A stretch of 64,000 nt of DNA from NCBI GenBank assembly GCA_034432935.1, contig DAOUBD010000048.1, positions 47,611 to 111,610 on the forward strand, read 5' to 3'. This stretch comes from DAOUAG01 sp034432935 (GTDB lineage Bacteria; Chloroflexota; Dehalococcoidia; SM23-28-2; RBG-16-64-32). The notes under the pieces were generated by a model, which made no database searches, was not told where the DNA came from, and was given only the letters and a program-made list of their open reading frames with translations. This document shows, in pieces, positions 1 through 8,674 of this stretch (its first letter is position 1; every line of letters begins with the position of its first letter). The position numbers were made by a program, and so were the translations under genes.

Positions 1-20
1 ATCTTGATGGGGTCTGTCAT
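1..20 (-). CDS. Start of a truncated gene (only the first six codons in the window)
   Basis: An ATG on the minus strand at 20-18 overlaps the TGA of the upstream OB-fold gene (ATGA overlap) and reads M-T-D-P-I-K to the window edge. The overlap and the strand argue for translational coupling. Genes that follow a DUF35-type OB-fold protein are very often its thiolase/lipid-transfer partner, so a thiolase is the likely product, but that is inference from family habit only. Confidence 0.4.
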
Positions 21-481
21 TCCGGCTCCTCTGGCTCAAAGCACTCGATGTCTTTGATCTCCCCCACGGTCTCCTGGCGCCAGCGGGCCCTGACCCGGAG
101 GCCGGTGCGCATGCGGCTCTCGTCGCCGGCGTCCACGGCGTGCAGGAGCTCGCTATCGGCGCCGTCCAAACGTATAAGGGCCCAGGCGAAGGGCCGGTCA
201 AGGGGGTGGTACGGCCGGGGCTCGGGGATCCAGGCCCAGGCGGTAACCACGCCTGACTGGCGCACCTCGACGAAGTCCGTCAGGGGCTCCGCCGTCTGGG
301 GGTCGTACTCCACGGGCGGAACGATGACGCGGCCATCGGCGGTGCGGACGCCCTCGATACGGCGCTCCTTGAGCCCAGCCAGGAAGCGGCCAATAACGGG
401 CCCCACGCTGCGGGTGTACGGGTATTCGAGGACGTGGGGCGCCGAGAGTATATCGGCGCCGCTGACGCCGGTGTCTGACAT
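17..481 (-). CDS. DUF35-type OB-fold protein (acyl-CoA-associated)
   Basis: This 154-residue protein resembles the ChsH2/DUF35 OB-fold family, which partners with thiolases or hydratases acting on bulky acyl-CoA substrates. The N-terminal helix is followed by the segment where the family carries a zinc ribbon (GVRTADGRVIVPPVEY, about residues 44-59), but the four usual cysteines are absent, so this copy probably binds no zinc. The OB-fold strands cover about residues 65-150. The ATG at 481 is chosen because GGGGAG lies just upstream; a longer frame would run through the promoter. It is divergent from the thiolase at 693 and is controlled by the promoter/operator at 547-576. The family assignment is fairly sure; the substrate is unknown. 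Confidence 0.75.
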   Translation of the reverse strand: MSDTGVSGADILSAPHVLEYPYTRSVGPVIGRFLAGLKERRIEGVRTADGRVIVPPVEYDPQTAEPLTDFVEVRQSGVVTAWAWIPEPRPYHPLDRPFAWALIRLDGADSELLHAVDAGDESRMRTGLRVRARWRQETVGEIKDIECFEPEEPE

Positions 482-546
482 TCGCGTCTCCCCCTTTGTT
501 CGTGGCACAGGTAGGAGCCTTGCGCCACCAGCTGTGTTATGGCATA

Positions 547-576
547 TGTATATGGTATCAAACGTTTGTTTGTCAA
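547..576 (-). promoter_or_regulatory. Sigma70-type promoter with embedded operator, reading toward the OB-fold gene
   Basis: On the minus strand TTGACA (576-571) and TATACA (552-547) are separated by 18 nt. The palindrome CAAACGTTTG fills the spacer, a classical repressor position. The stretch TTGACAAACAAACGTTTGAT is identical to the one at 2832-2851. Confidence 0.7.
559..568. promoter_or_regulatory. Palindromic operator CAAACGTTTG (site 1)
   Basis: A perfect 10-bp palindrome in the divergent region between the OB-fold gene and the thiolase. It resembles the half-sites CAAAC/GTTTG reported for PsrA-type TetR repressors of fatty-acid metabolism. The match to a protein is inferred. Confidence 0.65.
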
Positions 577-692
577 CCGCTGCTTTGGGTTTGGGCTTGC
601 GCCTTGTTGCCGGCGCGGGCCCTGTGCTAGGCTGGCGTCGCTCCGAACCACGGCCCAAGGGCAGCCTTTGAAGCTGTTGTTAGAAGGAGGGA

Positions 693-1862
693 ATGATGCC
701 TGAGGCGGTGATCGTTGAGGCGGCGCGCACGCCTATAGGAAAGCGGAACGGCTGGCTGGCCGGGTTCCACCCAACCCACTTGCTGGCCCTGGCCCAGATG
801 GAGGTCGTCAAACGCGCGGGCATTGATCCTGCCAGCGTCGAGCAGATCGTTGGCGGCTGCGTGACCCAGGCCGGGGAGCAGGCCGGCAACGTGACCCGAA
901 ACGCCTGGTTGTCCACCGGTCAGCCGTATCACGTGGCCGCTACCACCATCGATTGCCAGTGCGGATCGTCGCAGCAGGCGAACCATATGGTGGCGGGCCT
1001 CATCGAGGCCGGAGCCATCGAGATCGGCATCGCTTGCGGGATCGAGATGATGAGCCGCGTCCCGCTGGGGGCCAACGTGATGAACGGCCCCGGGTACTAC
1101 ATGCCGCCGGAGTGGCCCTGGGATCAAGCGCAGACCCAGTTCGAGGCCGCGGAGCGCATCGCCAAGAGGCGGGGTATCACGCGGCAAGACGTCGATGCCC
1201 TGGGATTGGCTTCACAGGAGAAGGCGGCCCGGGCCTGGCAGGAGGGCCGCTTCACCAGGGAGGTCATCCCCGTGACGGCGCCGGTGCTGGGCGAGGACGG
1301 CAAGCCCACCGGCGAGACTCGCCTGGTGGACACGGATCAGGGCCTTCGGCCGACGACGATGGAGGCTTTGGCCAACCTCAAGCCCGTCGTCGAGGGCGGT
1401 ATCCATACGGCGGGCAACAGCTCTCAGATATCCGATGGCGCCGCCGCGGTCCTCTGGATGTCCGCCAGCAAGGCGAAGGAGCTGGGTCTGCGGCCCCGGG
1501 CCCGGATCGTCGCCCAGACGCTAGTGGGGTCGGACCCGTACTACCTTCTGGACGGACCCATCGACGCTACGGCCCAGGTGCTCAAGAAGGCCGGGATGGC
1601 CATGAGCGACATCGATATCTTCGAGGTGAACGAGGCCTTTGCCTCCGTGGTGCTTTCCTGGGCCAGCGTTCACAAGCCGGATATGGACCGGGTGAACGTC
1701 AACGGTGGCGCCATCGCCCTGGGGCACCCGGTAGGGGCTACCGGCAGCCGCCTCATCACCACCGCCCTGCACGAGCTGGAGCGCAGCAACAAGGAGCTGG
1801 CCCTCATCACCATGTGCTGCGGCGGGGCCCTGGCCACCGGCACCATCCTCCAGCGCCTGTGA
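693..1862 (+). CDS. Thiolase / acetyl-CoA C-acyltransferase
   Basis: A 389-residue thiolase of normal family length, catalysing thiolytic cleavage of 3-ketoacyl-CoA (or the reverse). The nucleophilic cysteine lies in DCQCGSS (C90), the catalytic histidine in GHPVGATG (H345) and the second cysteine in MCCGG (C375). The DCQCGSSQQA box is of the kind seen in degradative thiolases such as the FadA5 group. AAGGAGG at 684-690 supports the ATG at 693, which has a second in-frame ATG directly after it. It is followed after 10 bases by an SDR dehydrogenase, so the pair could supply the last two steps of a beta-oxidation round. The substrate is not readable from the sequence. Confidence 0.92.
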   Translation: MMPEAVIVEAARTPIGKRNGWLAGFHPTHLLALAQMEVVKRAGIDPASVEQIVGGCVTQAGEQAGNVTRNAWLSTGQPYHVAATTIDCQCGSSQQANHMVAGLIEAGAIEIGIACGIEMMSRVPLGANVMNGPGYYMPPEWPWDQAQTQFEAAERIAKRRGITRQDVDALGLASQEKAARAWQEGRFTREVIPVTAPVLGEDGKPTGETRLVDTDQGLRPTTMEALANLKPVVEGGIHTAGNSSQISDGAAAVLWMSASKAKELGLRPRARIVAQTLVGSDPYYLLDGPIDATAQVLKKAGMAMSDIDIFEVNEAFASVVLSWASVHKPDMDRVNVNGGAIALGHPVGATGSRLITTALHELERSNKELALITMCCGGALATGTILQRL

Positions 1863-1872
1863 GAGGCTGCGC

Positions 1873-2775
1873 ATGCTGGAAGGAAAGGTAGCTATCGTCA
1901 CTGGCGCCGGAAGGGGCCTTGGCCGGGCCGAGGCCCTGGCCCTGGCTCAGTTGGGCGCCAAGGTCGTGGTCAACGACCTCGGGGTCGAGCTAGACGGCAG
2001 CGGCGGCTCTACCAGCCTCGCCCAGCAGGTAGCGGACGAGATCCGGGCCGCCGGCGGCGAAGCCGTCGCCAACCATGGGGACGTGGCCAGTTGGGAGGAC
2101 TCCAGGGCCCTCATCCATCAGGCCATCGAAACCTTCGGCGACCTCCACATCCTGGTCAACAACGCCGGCTTTCTGCGCGACCGCATGATCTACAACATGA
2201 GCGAGGACGAGTGGGATGCCGTCATCCGGGTGCACCTCAAGGGGCACTTTTGCACCTCACGCTGGGCCACGGCCTACTGGCGGGAGCGCTCTAAGGAGCT
2301 GGACGCCCCCGTGTACGCGAGGATCATCAACACCTCCTCGGAGGCGTTCCTCTTCGGCTCCCCGGGCCAACCCAACTACGCTGCGGCCAAGGCCGGCATC
2401 GCTGCTTTGACCCTGAGCATCGCCCAGTCCTGCGGCCGCTTCGGCGTGAACGCCAACGCCATCTGCCCGCGGGCCCGCACGCGGATGACGGAGTCGATGC
2501 CCATGTTCGCCAAGCCGGAGGAGGGCTTCGACGCCTTCGCGCCTGAAAACGTGGCGCCGCTGGTGGCGTTTTTGGCTTCGCCCGCGGCCGCCAGGGTCAG
2601 CGGCCAGGTCTTCGTGGTCCACGGAGGTATGGTGGCGGTACTGGCGGGGCCTCGCGTGGACCAGCGCTGGGACATCGGCCGCGCGTGGACTCCGCAGGAG
2701 CTGGCGGACACCCTGGGGCCCTTCTTCGAGGCTCGTATCCCGGTGCGCGACGGCTTCGCCATGCCCTTCGCCTGA
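1873..2775 (+). CDS. SDR-family oxidoreductase (3-hydroxyacyl-CoA dehydrogenase type)
   Basis: A 300-residue classical short-chain dehydrogenase. The cofactor motif TGAGRGLG (residues 10-17) is followed by an acidic D35 region that favours NAD, the NNAG motif is at 96-99, and the catalytic set is S155/S156, Y169 and K173. The sequence around NDLGVELDGSG resembles the dehydrogenase part of multifunctional enzyme type 2, which acts on 3-hydroxyacyl-CoA; the long C-terminal tail is typical of that branch. It sits 10 bases after the thiolase in the same direction, consistent with an operon. The substrate is inferred. Confidence 0.88.
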   Translation: MLEGKVAIVTGAGRGLGRAEALALAQLGAKVVVNDLGVELDGSGGSTSLAQQVADEIRAAGGEAVANHGDVASWEDSRALIHQAIETFGDLHILVNNAGFLRDRMIYNMSEDEWDAVIRVHLKGHFCTSRWATAYWRERSKELDAPVYARIINTSSEAFLFGSPGQPNYAAAKAGIAALTLSIAQSCGRFGVNANAICPRARTRMTESMPMFAKPEEGFDAFAPENVAPLVAFLASPAAARVSGQVFVVHGGMVAVLAGPRVDQRWDIGRAWTPQELADTLGPFFEARIPVRDGFAMPFA

Positions 2776-2831
2776 GGTGCAGGAGCGGACGTCGGCGCAA
2801 TAGGTTTCCCGCCGAAGTTCCGCCGCCGGTA

Positions 2832-2861
2832 TTGACAAACAAACGTTTGATCGGTTATACA
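2832..2861 (+). promoter_or_regulatory. Sigma70-type promoter with embedded operator before the first Mo enzyme
   Basis: TTGACA (2832-2837) and TATACA (2856-2861) with an 18-nt spacer holding CAAACGTTTG. The layout and 20 consecutive bases equal those of the promoter at 547-576. The ATG of the Mo enzyme begins 30 bases downstream of the -10 box, giving a short leader with GGGAGGA as ribosome site. Confidence 0.75.
2840..2849. promoter_or_regulatory. Palindromic operator CAAACGTTTG (site 2)
   Basis: A perfect 10-bp palindrome in the spacer of the promoter for the molybdopterin oxidoreductase at 2892. A repressor bound here would occlude RNA polymerase. Confidence 0.7.
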
Positions 2862-2891
2862 TCTCCCATCCGATAGCATCGGGAGGACGCC

Positions 2892-5672
2892 ATGCCGGCC
2901 AGACATCGGTCATCCGAAGAGGCGTATCGCAGCCGGTGGAAGTGGGACCGCTGGGTGTGGGGCTCCCACGCTGTCGACTGCTACCCCATGGTGGGCTCGT
3001 GTCCGTACCGGGTCTACATTCGCGATGGCCAGATCGTCTGGGAGGAACAGGCGGGCGTCTTCCCCAGCGTCGAGGAGGGCGTGCCGGACTTCAACCCCAT
3101 GGGCTGCCAGAAGGGCTCGTGCTGGCACGAGCTCCTCTCGGCCAAGGAACGGGTCCTCTACCCCCTCAAGCGGGCGGGCGAGAGGGGCGAAGGGAAGTGG
3201 GAGCGCATCTCCTGGGACCAGGCCCTCACCGAGATCGCCGATGCCTTTATCGACGCCGTCCAGCAGGCAGGGCCGGAGTCCATCTTTTGCCCCAACGGCG
3301 CCAACGCTTGCGCCTGGGGCGTCATGACTCAGCGACGGTTCAGCTCCATCACCGGCACGCTTTTGGCAGATTTCGATACCGACGTCAACGACTTCAATCC
3401 AGGCATGTACCTAACCTGGGGGAAACTCACGGTCACCAGTGAGGACGACTACGCCCACTCCGGCCTGATCTTTATCTGGAACTGCAACCCGGCCTACACC
3501 CGCATCCCTTTCTTCCACTTCCTCATCGAGGCCCGTTACAAGGGGGCTGAGGTGGTGCTCATCGCCCCGGATGTCAGCCCCTCGGCGATTCACTGCGACT
3601 ACCACCTGCCGGTCCGCGTGGGCAGCGACGCGGCGCTTCTGCTGGGCATGTGCCACACAGTGGTGGAAGAGGGTCTCGTGGACGCCAACTTCGTCCGGAC
3701 TCAAACGGATCTGCCCCTCTTGGTTCGGACCGACACTCGGCGCTTTCTAAGGGCGAAGGATGTCGATCCCAACGGCCGGGACGACCAGTTCTACTTCTGG
3801 GACCTGCGCACAGGACAGATAGTGGAGGCGCCTCGCGGCACGTTGGAGTTGGGCGAGGTGGAGCCGGCCCTAGAGGGCGTCTATCCGGCTGTATTGGCAG
3901 ACGGCCAACGGGTCAAGGTGACGCCCGTCTTCGCCCTCTTGCACCAACGTCTCCAAGACTACGCGCCGGAGAAGGCCTCCCTCATGTGCGGCGTAGGGGC
4001 GGAGGCCATCCGCGCCATCGCCCGCAAGGTCGCGACGCGTAAGACCCACGTGTATGAGGGGCTGGGCACCGGCAAGCACTACCACGGCGACCTCATGGCC
4101 CGCTCCATGTACCTGTTGCTGGCCCTGACCGGAAACTGGGGGAAGAAGGGCACCGGTCCGACGTATTGGAACACGGGCCCATCCACCGCTGGGCTGATGG
4201 ACGAAGCCCGCCGGACGAAAGACCCCAACGAGCTGGCGCAGCTCATCGCCATGATGGACCAGGTCATCGCCGCTATCCGGGCGGAAGACCCCACCATGAC
4301 GGACGAAATAGCCAGCGTCGAACTAATGAAGCGGGTCAGCGCTATGACGGGCCTCTTGGTGCCGCCTGTCTGGTGGTGGTACTACCACGCTGGCTTCCGG
4401 GAGGTCTGGAACAAGAGAGAGTGGCACGATCCCTCCATGAAGCGGGAGTTCGATGATTACTTCCGCGAAGCCCTCGATCGCGGCTGGTGGGCGGGCGTGG
4501 CGACGCCCCTCGAGGACAAGCCACCCCTCATGATGATCGAGGTGGGGGACAACATCCTGCGGCGTACCCGTGGCGGCACCACGATGCTACTGCGCCACCT
4601 CTGGCCGAAGCTGAAGACCATCGTGACGGTGGACAGCCGTATGAGCGCCACCGCAATGTTCTCGGACTACGTTCTCCCCGCGGCCCAGCAGTACGAGCGA
4701 CCCAGCGCCATGGGCCTGGCCCATACCCTCTTCTTCACCATGAACGACAAGGCGGTGGAGCCGGCGGGAGAGGCGCTGCCAGACTGGCAGGTCTTCCGGC
4801 TGCTCTGCCGTAAGATAGCGGAGCGGGCGCGGGCCAGGGAGTTCCCCGAGTACCGGGACAGCCGGGGGCGCACCTACCGGATCGACAACCTAGAAGACGT
4901 CTTCACCGCCGAGGGCTCTATGGTGGATGAGGAGGCGATGACAGCAGAAGGCATCGTAGGGAGCGCCCGCATGGGGACGCTGCCGCGCGGCACCGATATC
5001 CGCACCGTACGTGAAAAGGGAATCGTCCGATTTACGGGCTGGGGGTTTGCCCCCTACTCCAAGAACTACCAGACTCCCCTCGAGCAGAACGAGACGATGG
5101 CGCCGTTCCGCTACCATGTCGAAAAGGGCGTGCCCTACCCCACGCTGACGCGGCGCGCCCAGTTTTACATCGACCACGAGTGGTTCCTGGAGGCCGGCGA
5201 GGAGCTGCCCTGTCACAAGGATCCCCCGAAGATGGGCGGCGACTACCCCCTCCAGCTCACCAGCGGCCACAATCGCTGGAGCATCCACGCCAACAACATC
5301 GCCAACCGCCGCCTGCTCCAAACCCACCGCGGGCGTCCGCATCTGCTGATGAACCCCACAGATGCGGCCGCAAGGGGGATTAGGGACGATGACGAGGTAC
5401 GTGTTCACAACGACATGGGCGAGTTCTTCGTGAGGGTTAAGCTGTCGCCCTCGGTGCGGCCGGGTCAGGTGATTATCTACAACGGCTGGGACCTCTACCA
5501 GTTCAAGGGGTGGCGTGGCCCCAGCGGGCTGGAGGGTGCCATGACCAAGTGGCTGGGCTTTGCCGGGGGGTACGGCCACCTTAAGTACTGGCCCTTCATG
5601 TGGTCGCCCGTGCCCGTCGACCGGGCGACAAGGGTGGAGGTGAGCCAGGCCAAGCAGCGCAGGCGGCAGTAG
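2892..5672 (+). CDS. Molybdopterin oxidoreductase, type II DMSO reductase family catalytic subunit (copy 1)
   Basis: A 926-residue Mo-bisPGD enzyme. The N-terminal FeS ligand set is H26, C30, C37 and C72; the His is the mark of the NarG/SerA/DdhA/EbdA clade. Asp167 in NDF..8 residues..TWGK aligns with the Mo-ligating Asp of NarG. The C-terminal SGHNRWS, GVRVHND-like and PGQ-IIYNGW segments match the MopD dinucleotide-binding domain of EbdA/DdhA/C25-hydroxylase-like enzymes. The first two cysteines are six residues apart rather than the usual three. There is no Tat leader, so it is predicted cytoplasmic, and no beta, gamma or chaperone gene is adjacent. It is under operator site 2 and followed 72 bases later by a close paralogue. 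Hydroxylation or dehydrogenation of a hydrophobic substrate is inferred, not shown. Confidence 0.88.
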   Translation: MPARHRSSEEAYRSRWKWDRWVWGSHAVDCYPMVGSCPYRVYIRDGQIVWEEQAGVFPSVEEGVPDFNPMGCQKGSCWHELLSAKERVLYPLKRAGERGEGKWERISWDQALTEIADAFIDAVQQAGPESIFCPNGANACAWGVMTQRRFSSITGTLLADFDTDVNDFNPGMYLTWGKLTVTSEDDYAHSGLIFIWNCNPAYTRIPFFHFLIEARYKGAEVVLIAPDVSPSAIHCDYHLPVRVGSDAALLLGMCHTVVEEGLVDANFVRTQTDLPLLVRTDTRRFLRAKDVDPNGRDDQFYFWDLRTGQIVEAPRGTLELGEVEPALEGVYPAVLADGQRVKVTPVFALLHQRLQDYAPEKASLMCGVGAEAIRAIARKVATRKTHVYEGLGTGKHYHGDLMARSMYLLLALTGNWGKKGTGPTYWNTGPSTAGLMDEARRTKDPNELAQLIAMMDQVIAAIRAEDPTMTDEIASVELMKRVSAMTGLLVPPVWWWYYHAGFREVWNKREWHDPSMKREFDDYFREALDRGWWAGVATPLEDKPPLMMIEVGDNILRRTRGGTTMLLRHLWPKLKTIVTVDSRMSATAMFSDYVLPAAQQYERPSAMGLAHTLFFTMNDKAVEPAGEALPDWQVFRLLCRKIAERARAREFPEYRDSRGRTYRIDNLEDVFTAEGSMVDEEAMTAEGIVGSARMGTLPRGTDIRTVREKGIVRFTGWGFAPYSKNYQTPLEQNETMAPFRYHVEKGVPYPTLTRRAQFYIDHEWFLEAGEELPCHKDPPKMGGDYPLQLTSGHNRWSIHANNIANRRLLQTHRGRPHLLMNPTDAAARGIRDDDEVRVHNDMGEFFVRVKLSPSVRPGQVIIYNGWDLYQFKGWRGPSGLEGAMTKWLGFAGGYGHLKYWPFMWSPVPVDRATRVEVSQAKQRRRQ

Positions 5673-5744
5673 GCGGCGAATTTCGGTGAGCAATGAGGGG
5701 TTATGGGTTCCGCGCTGCGGCGCCCTGCGCAGAAGGAGAGAGCC

Positions 5745-8501
5745 ATGACAGCGAGAGCCAGCGAGGAGAAGTATCGGTCCATCTGGAAGTGGGACCGCGT
5801 GGTCCAGAGCAGCCACGCCGTGGACTGCTATCCCATGGTGGGTTCTTGTCCGTATTACGTCTATCTGAGGGACGGCCAGATACTCTTTGAGGAGCAGGCG
5901 GGCATCTTCCCGCCGGTGGAAGAAGGGGTGCCGGACTTCAACCCCGCGGGTTGCCAGAAGGGAGCCTGCTGGCATCGGCTCCTCTCGGCCAAGGAGCGAG
6001 TCCTCTACCCCCTGAAGCGCGCCGGCGAACGGGGCGAGGGTAAGTGGCAGCGAATCTCATGGGACCAGGCGATGAACGAGATCGCCGATCACATGATCGA
6101 CGCCCTTCAGGAGGTGGGCCCCGAGGCCATCTTCTCGCCCAGCGGCGCCAACGCCCTGGCTTGGGGCATGGCCACCCAGCGGCGCTTCTGCGATCTCACG
6201 GGCTTCCCTCTCGCCGACTTCGACTCCGACATCGGCGACTGCGTCCCAGCCATGGCCCTAACCTGGGGCAAGTACATCACGCCAAGCGCCGACGACTACG
6301 CTCATGCCGAGATGATCGTCATCTGGCACTGCAATCCTTCCTACACGCGCATCCCCGTCTACCACTTCCTGACGGAGGCCCGCTATGGCGGCGCGGAGGT
6401 CGTCCTCATCGCCCCGGACCTCAACCCCTCACACATGCACACCGATCTTTACGTCCCCGTGCGTGTCGGCACCGATGCCGCCCTCTGCCTCAGCATGTGC
6501 CAGGTGGTGGTGCAAGAAGGGCTGGTCAAAGAGGACTTTATACGGGAACAGACGGACCTGCCCCTTTTGGTCAGGTTGGACACAAGGACCTTCTTGCGGG
6601 CCCGGGAGGTGGTGCAAGGGGGCAGAGACGACCAGTTCTACTTCTGGGATCTGAAGACCGGCGCCCTGGCCGAGGCGCCGCGCGGGACCCTCGACACAGG
6701 AGACGTCCAGCCGGCTCTGGAGGGCTCCTATCGCGTCAAGTTAGCGGACGGCCAGACCGTCAGCGTGGCGCCAGTGTTCGTCCTGCTGAAGGAGCGGCTT
6801 AGGGACTACACGCCGGAGAAGGCGTCGGCCATCTGCGGCACCAGCCCGGACGTCATCCGGGCCCTGGCCCGGCGCTTCGCCACCAAGAAGACGCGGGTGC
6901 ACGAGGGACTAGGGACCGGAAAGTTCTACCACGGCGACCTGATGGGACGGTCCATGTACCTCCTGCTTGCTCTGACGGGCAACTGGGGCAAGAAGGGCGC
7001 CGGGCCTGATTACTGGAACACGGGCCCCTCCACCGGCACCCATCTGAATCAGCCTCGCACCAAGGCTGGCATGGAAGAGGCGATGAACATCCTGGCCATG
7101 TTCCGCCAGACCATCGAAGCGATGAAGTCCATGGACCCCACCAAGACGGACGAGATCGCAGCCGTTGAGATCATGCAGAACATGAGCGCCCTTACGGGCA
7201 CCATCGTGCCGCCGGCCTGGTGGTGGTACTACCACGCCGGATACCGGGACGTTTGGAACCGGCGGAGCTGGAACGACCCCAGCATGAAGCGCCAGTTCGA
7301 TGAGTACTTCCGGGAGGCGATGGAGAGGGGCTGGTGGAGGGGCGTGGCCATACCGCCCGCCGATAAGCCGCCGAGGGTGATGATCGAGGTGGGCGGCAAC
7401 CTGCTGAGGCGCACCCGGGGCGGCGGCACGATGTTCCTGAAGCACCTCTGGCCCCAGATGAAGTGCATCGTTAGCGTGGACGTCCGCATGAGCTCAACCG
7501 GCATGTACTCGGACTACGTCCTACCGGCGGCTCAACAGTACGAGAGGCCCCACGCCATGGGCCTGGCGGCCACCCTGTTCATGACGGTCCTGGACAAGGC
7601 GGTGGAGCCCGCCGGCGAGGCCTTGCCCGAATGGCAGATCTTCCGCCGTCTGGCCCACGCCCTCAGCGAGAGGGCGAAGGCCCGGGGCTTCCTGGAGTAC
7701 AAGGACGTCCGGGGACGCACCTTCCGCCTCGACGATCTGGAGGAGCGCTTCACCGGCGGCTTTACCATGGTGGACGAGCAGGCGATGACGGAGGAGGGCG
7801 TGCTGGTCAGCGCGGCCATGGGCGTCGTCCCTCCCGACACCACCATCGAGACGCTCCGCAAGCGGCCCGTGCGGTTCATCGACTGGGGCCTCTTCCCCAA
7901 CGCCATGAACTACCAGACGGACATCCGGCCCGACGAGACCATGTCGCCCCTGCGCAACCACGTCGAGAAGAAGCTTCCCTATCCAACGTTGACCCGGCGG
8001 TCTCAGTTCTACATCGACCATGAGTGGTTCATCGAGGCTGGTGAGGAGCTGCCCTGTCACAAGGATCCGCCAGCCATGGGTGGTGATTATCCGCTCCTTC
8101 TGACCAGCGGCCACAACCGCTGGAGCGTGCACTCCGGGAACATCGCCCACCAGACTCTCTTGGAGACGCACAGGGGGCACCCGCACCTGGTGATGAGCGT
8201 GGAGGATGCGGCGGCCCGCGGCATACAGGACGATGAAGAGGTGCGAGTGCACAACGACATGGGCTGGTTCCTGGTGAGGGTCAAGATATCGCCCACGGTG
8301 CGGCCGGGGCAGGTGGTCTGCTATAGCGGCTGGGACCCCTACCAGTTCCGGCACTGGCACTCGCCGAGCTACGCGGAGGGGGCTATGGTCAAATGGCTAC
8401 ACTTCGCGGGCGGCTACGGCCACCTCAAGTACTGGCCCTTCATGTGGCAGCCGACCCATGTCGACCGCGCCACCCGCGTCGAGGTTAGCAAGATCGCTTG
8501 A
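5745..8501 (+). CDS. Molybdopterin oxidoreductase, type II DMSO reductase family catalytic subunit (copy 2)
   Basis: A 918-residue tandem paralogue of the preceding enzyme, alike over the whole length. FeS ligands are H24, C28, C35 and C70, with the same unusual C-x6-C spacing. The predicted Mo ligand is D165 (GDC..TWGK). The ATG at 5745 is preferred over an upstream one at 5703 because AGAAGGAGAG precedes it and the similarity to copy 1 starts there. It has no Tat signal and no electron-transfer subunit nearby. The 72-base gap from copy 1 and shared strand suggest co-transcription from the promoter at 2832. Retention of all metal ligands in both copies argues against one being a decayed duplicate; different substrate ranges are plausible. 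Confidence 0.88.
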   Translation: MTARASEEKYRSIWKWDRVVQSSHAVDCYPMVGSCPYYVYLRDGQILFEEQAGIFPPVEEGVPDFNPAGCQKGACWHRLLSAKERVLYPLKRAGERGEGKWQRISWDQAMNEIADHMIDALQEVGPEAIFSPSGANALAWGMATQRRFCDLTGFPLADFDSDIGDCVPAMALTWGKYITPSADDYAHAEMIVIWHCNPSYTRIPVYHFLTEARYGGAEVVLIAPDLNPSHMHTDLYVPVRVGTDAALCLSMCQVVVQEGLVKEDFIREQTDLPLLVRLDTRTFLRAREVVQGGRDDQFYFWDLKTGALAEAPRGTLDTGDVQPALEGSYRVKLADGQTVSVAPVFVLLKERLRDYTPEKASAICGTSPDVIRALARRFATKKTRVHEGLGTGKFYHGDLMGRSMYLLLALTGNWGKKGAGPDYWNTGPSTGTHLNQPRTKAGMEEAMNILAMFRQTIEAMKSMDPTKTDEIAAVEIMQNMSALTGTIVPPAWWWYYHAGYRDVWNRRSWNDPSMKRQFDEYFREAMERGWWRGVAIPPADKPPRVMIEVGGNLLRRTRGGGTMFLKHLWPQMKCIVSVDVRMSSTGMYSDYVLPAAQQYERPHAMGLAATLFMTVLDKAVEPAGEALPEWQIFRRLAHALSERAKARGFLEYKDVRGRTFRLDDLEERFTGGFTMVDEQAMTEEGVLVSAAMGVVPPDTTIETLRKRPVRFIDWGLFPNAMNYQTDIRPDETMSPLRNHVEKKLPYPTLTRRSQFYIDHEWFIEAGEELPCHKDPPAMGGDYPLLLTSGHNRWSVHSGNIAHQTLLETHRGHPHLVMSVEDAAARGIQDDEEVRVHNDMGWFLVRVKISPTVRPGQVVCYSGWDPYQFRHWHSPSYAEGAMVKWLHFAGGYGHLKYWPFMWQPTHVDRATRVEVSKIA

Positions 8502-8538
8502 CGGAAGGCGCAGCGGCGGCGCCTCCGTCCGATCGATG

Positions 8539-8592
8539 GCTGGGGCAGGCGGAATGGACGTGCCCCCGGACCAGCGCTCCGCCTGCCCCAGC
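8539..8592. terminator. Long perfect inverted repeat after the Mo enzyme pair
   Basis: The 15-bp arms GCTGGGGCAGGCGGA (8539-8553) and TCCGCCTGCCCCAGC (8578-8592) are perfectly complementary around a 24-nt loop. No T-run follows, so this may be a factor-dependent terminator, an mRNA-protecting hairpin or a protein site. It ends the Mo operon and precedes the nitroreductase. Confidence 0.5.
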
Positions 8593-8674
8593 TCCCGCCG
8601 TAACCCGTTGCGTCCTGCCGGCTGGCCGATATCATAACTGCCAGCCGAATCTTTCTCGCTGACAGGAGGGGTCC

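Noticed and set aside
4890..5975. A 361-codon minus-strand frame opposite the two Mo enzymes
   Set aside because: It is antisense to two strong genes, and spans their junction; no motif or ribosome site.
8539..8592. Inverted repeat as a transposon end
   Set aside because: No transposase or target duplication is nearby; the position after an operon fits a transcript end better.
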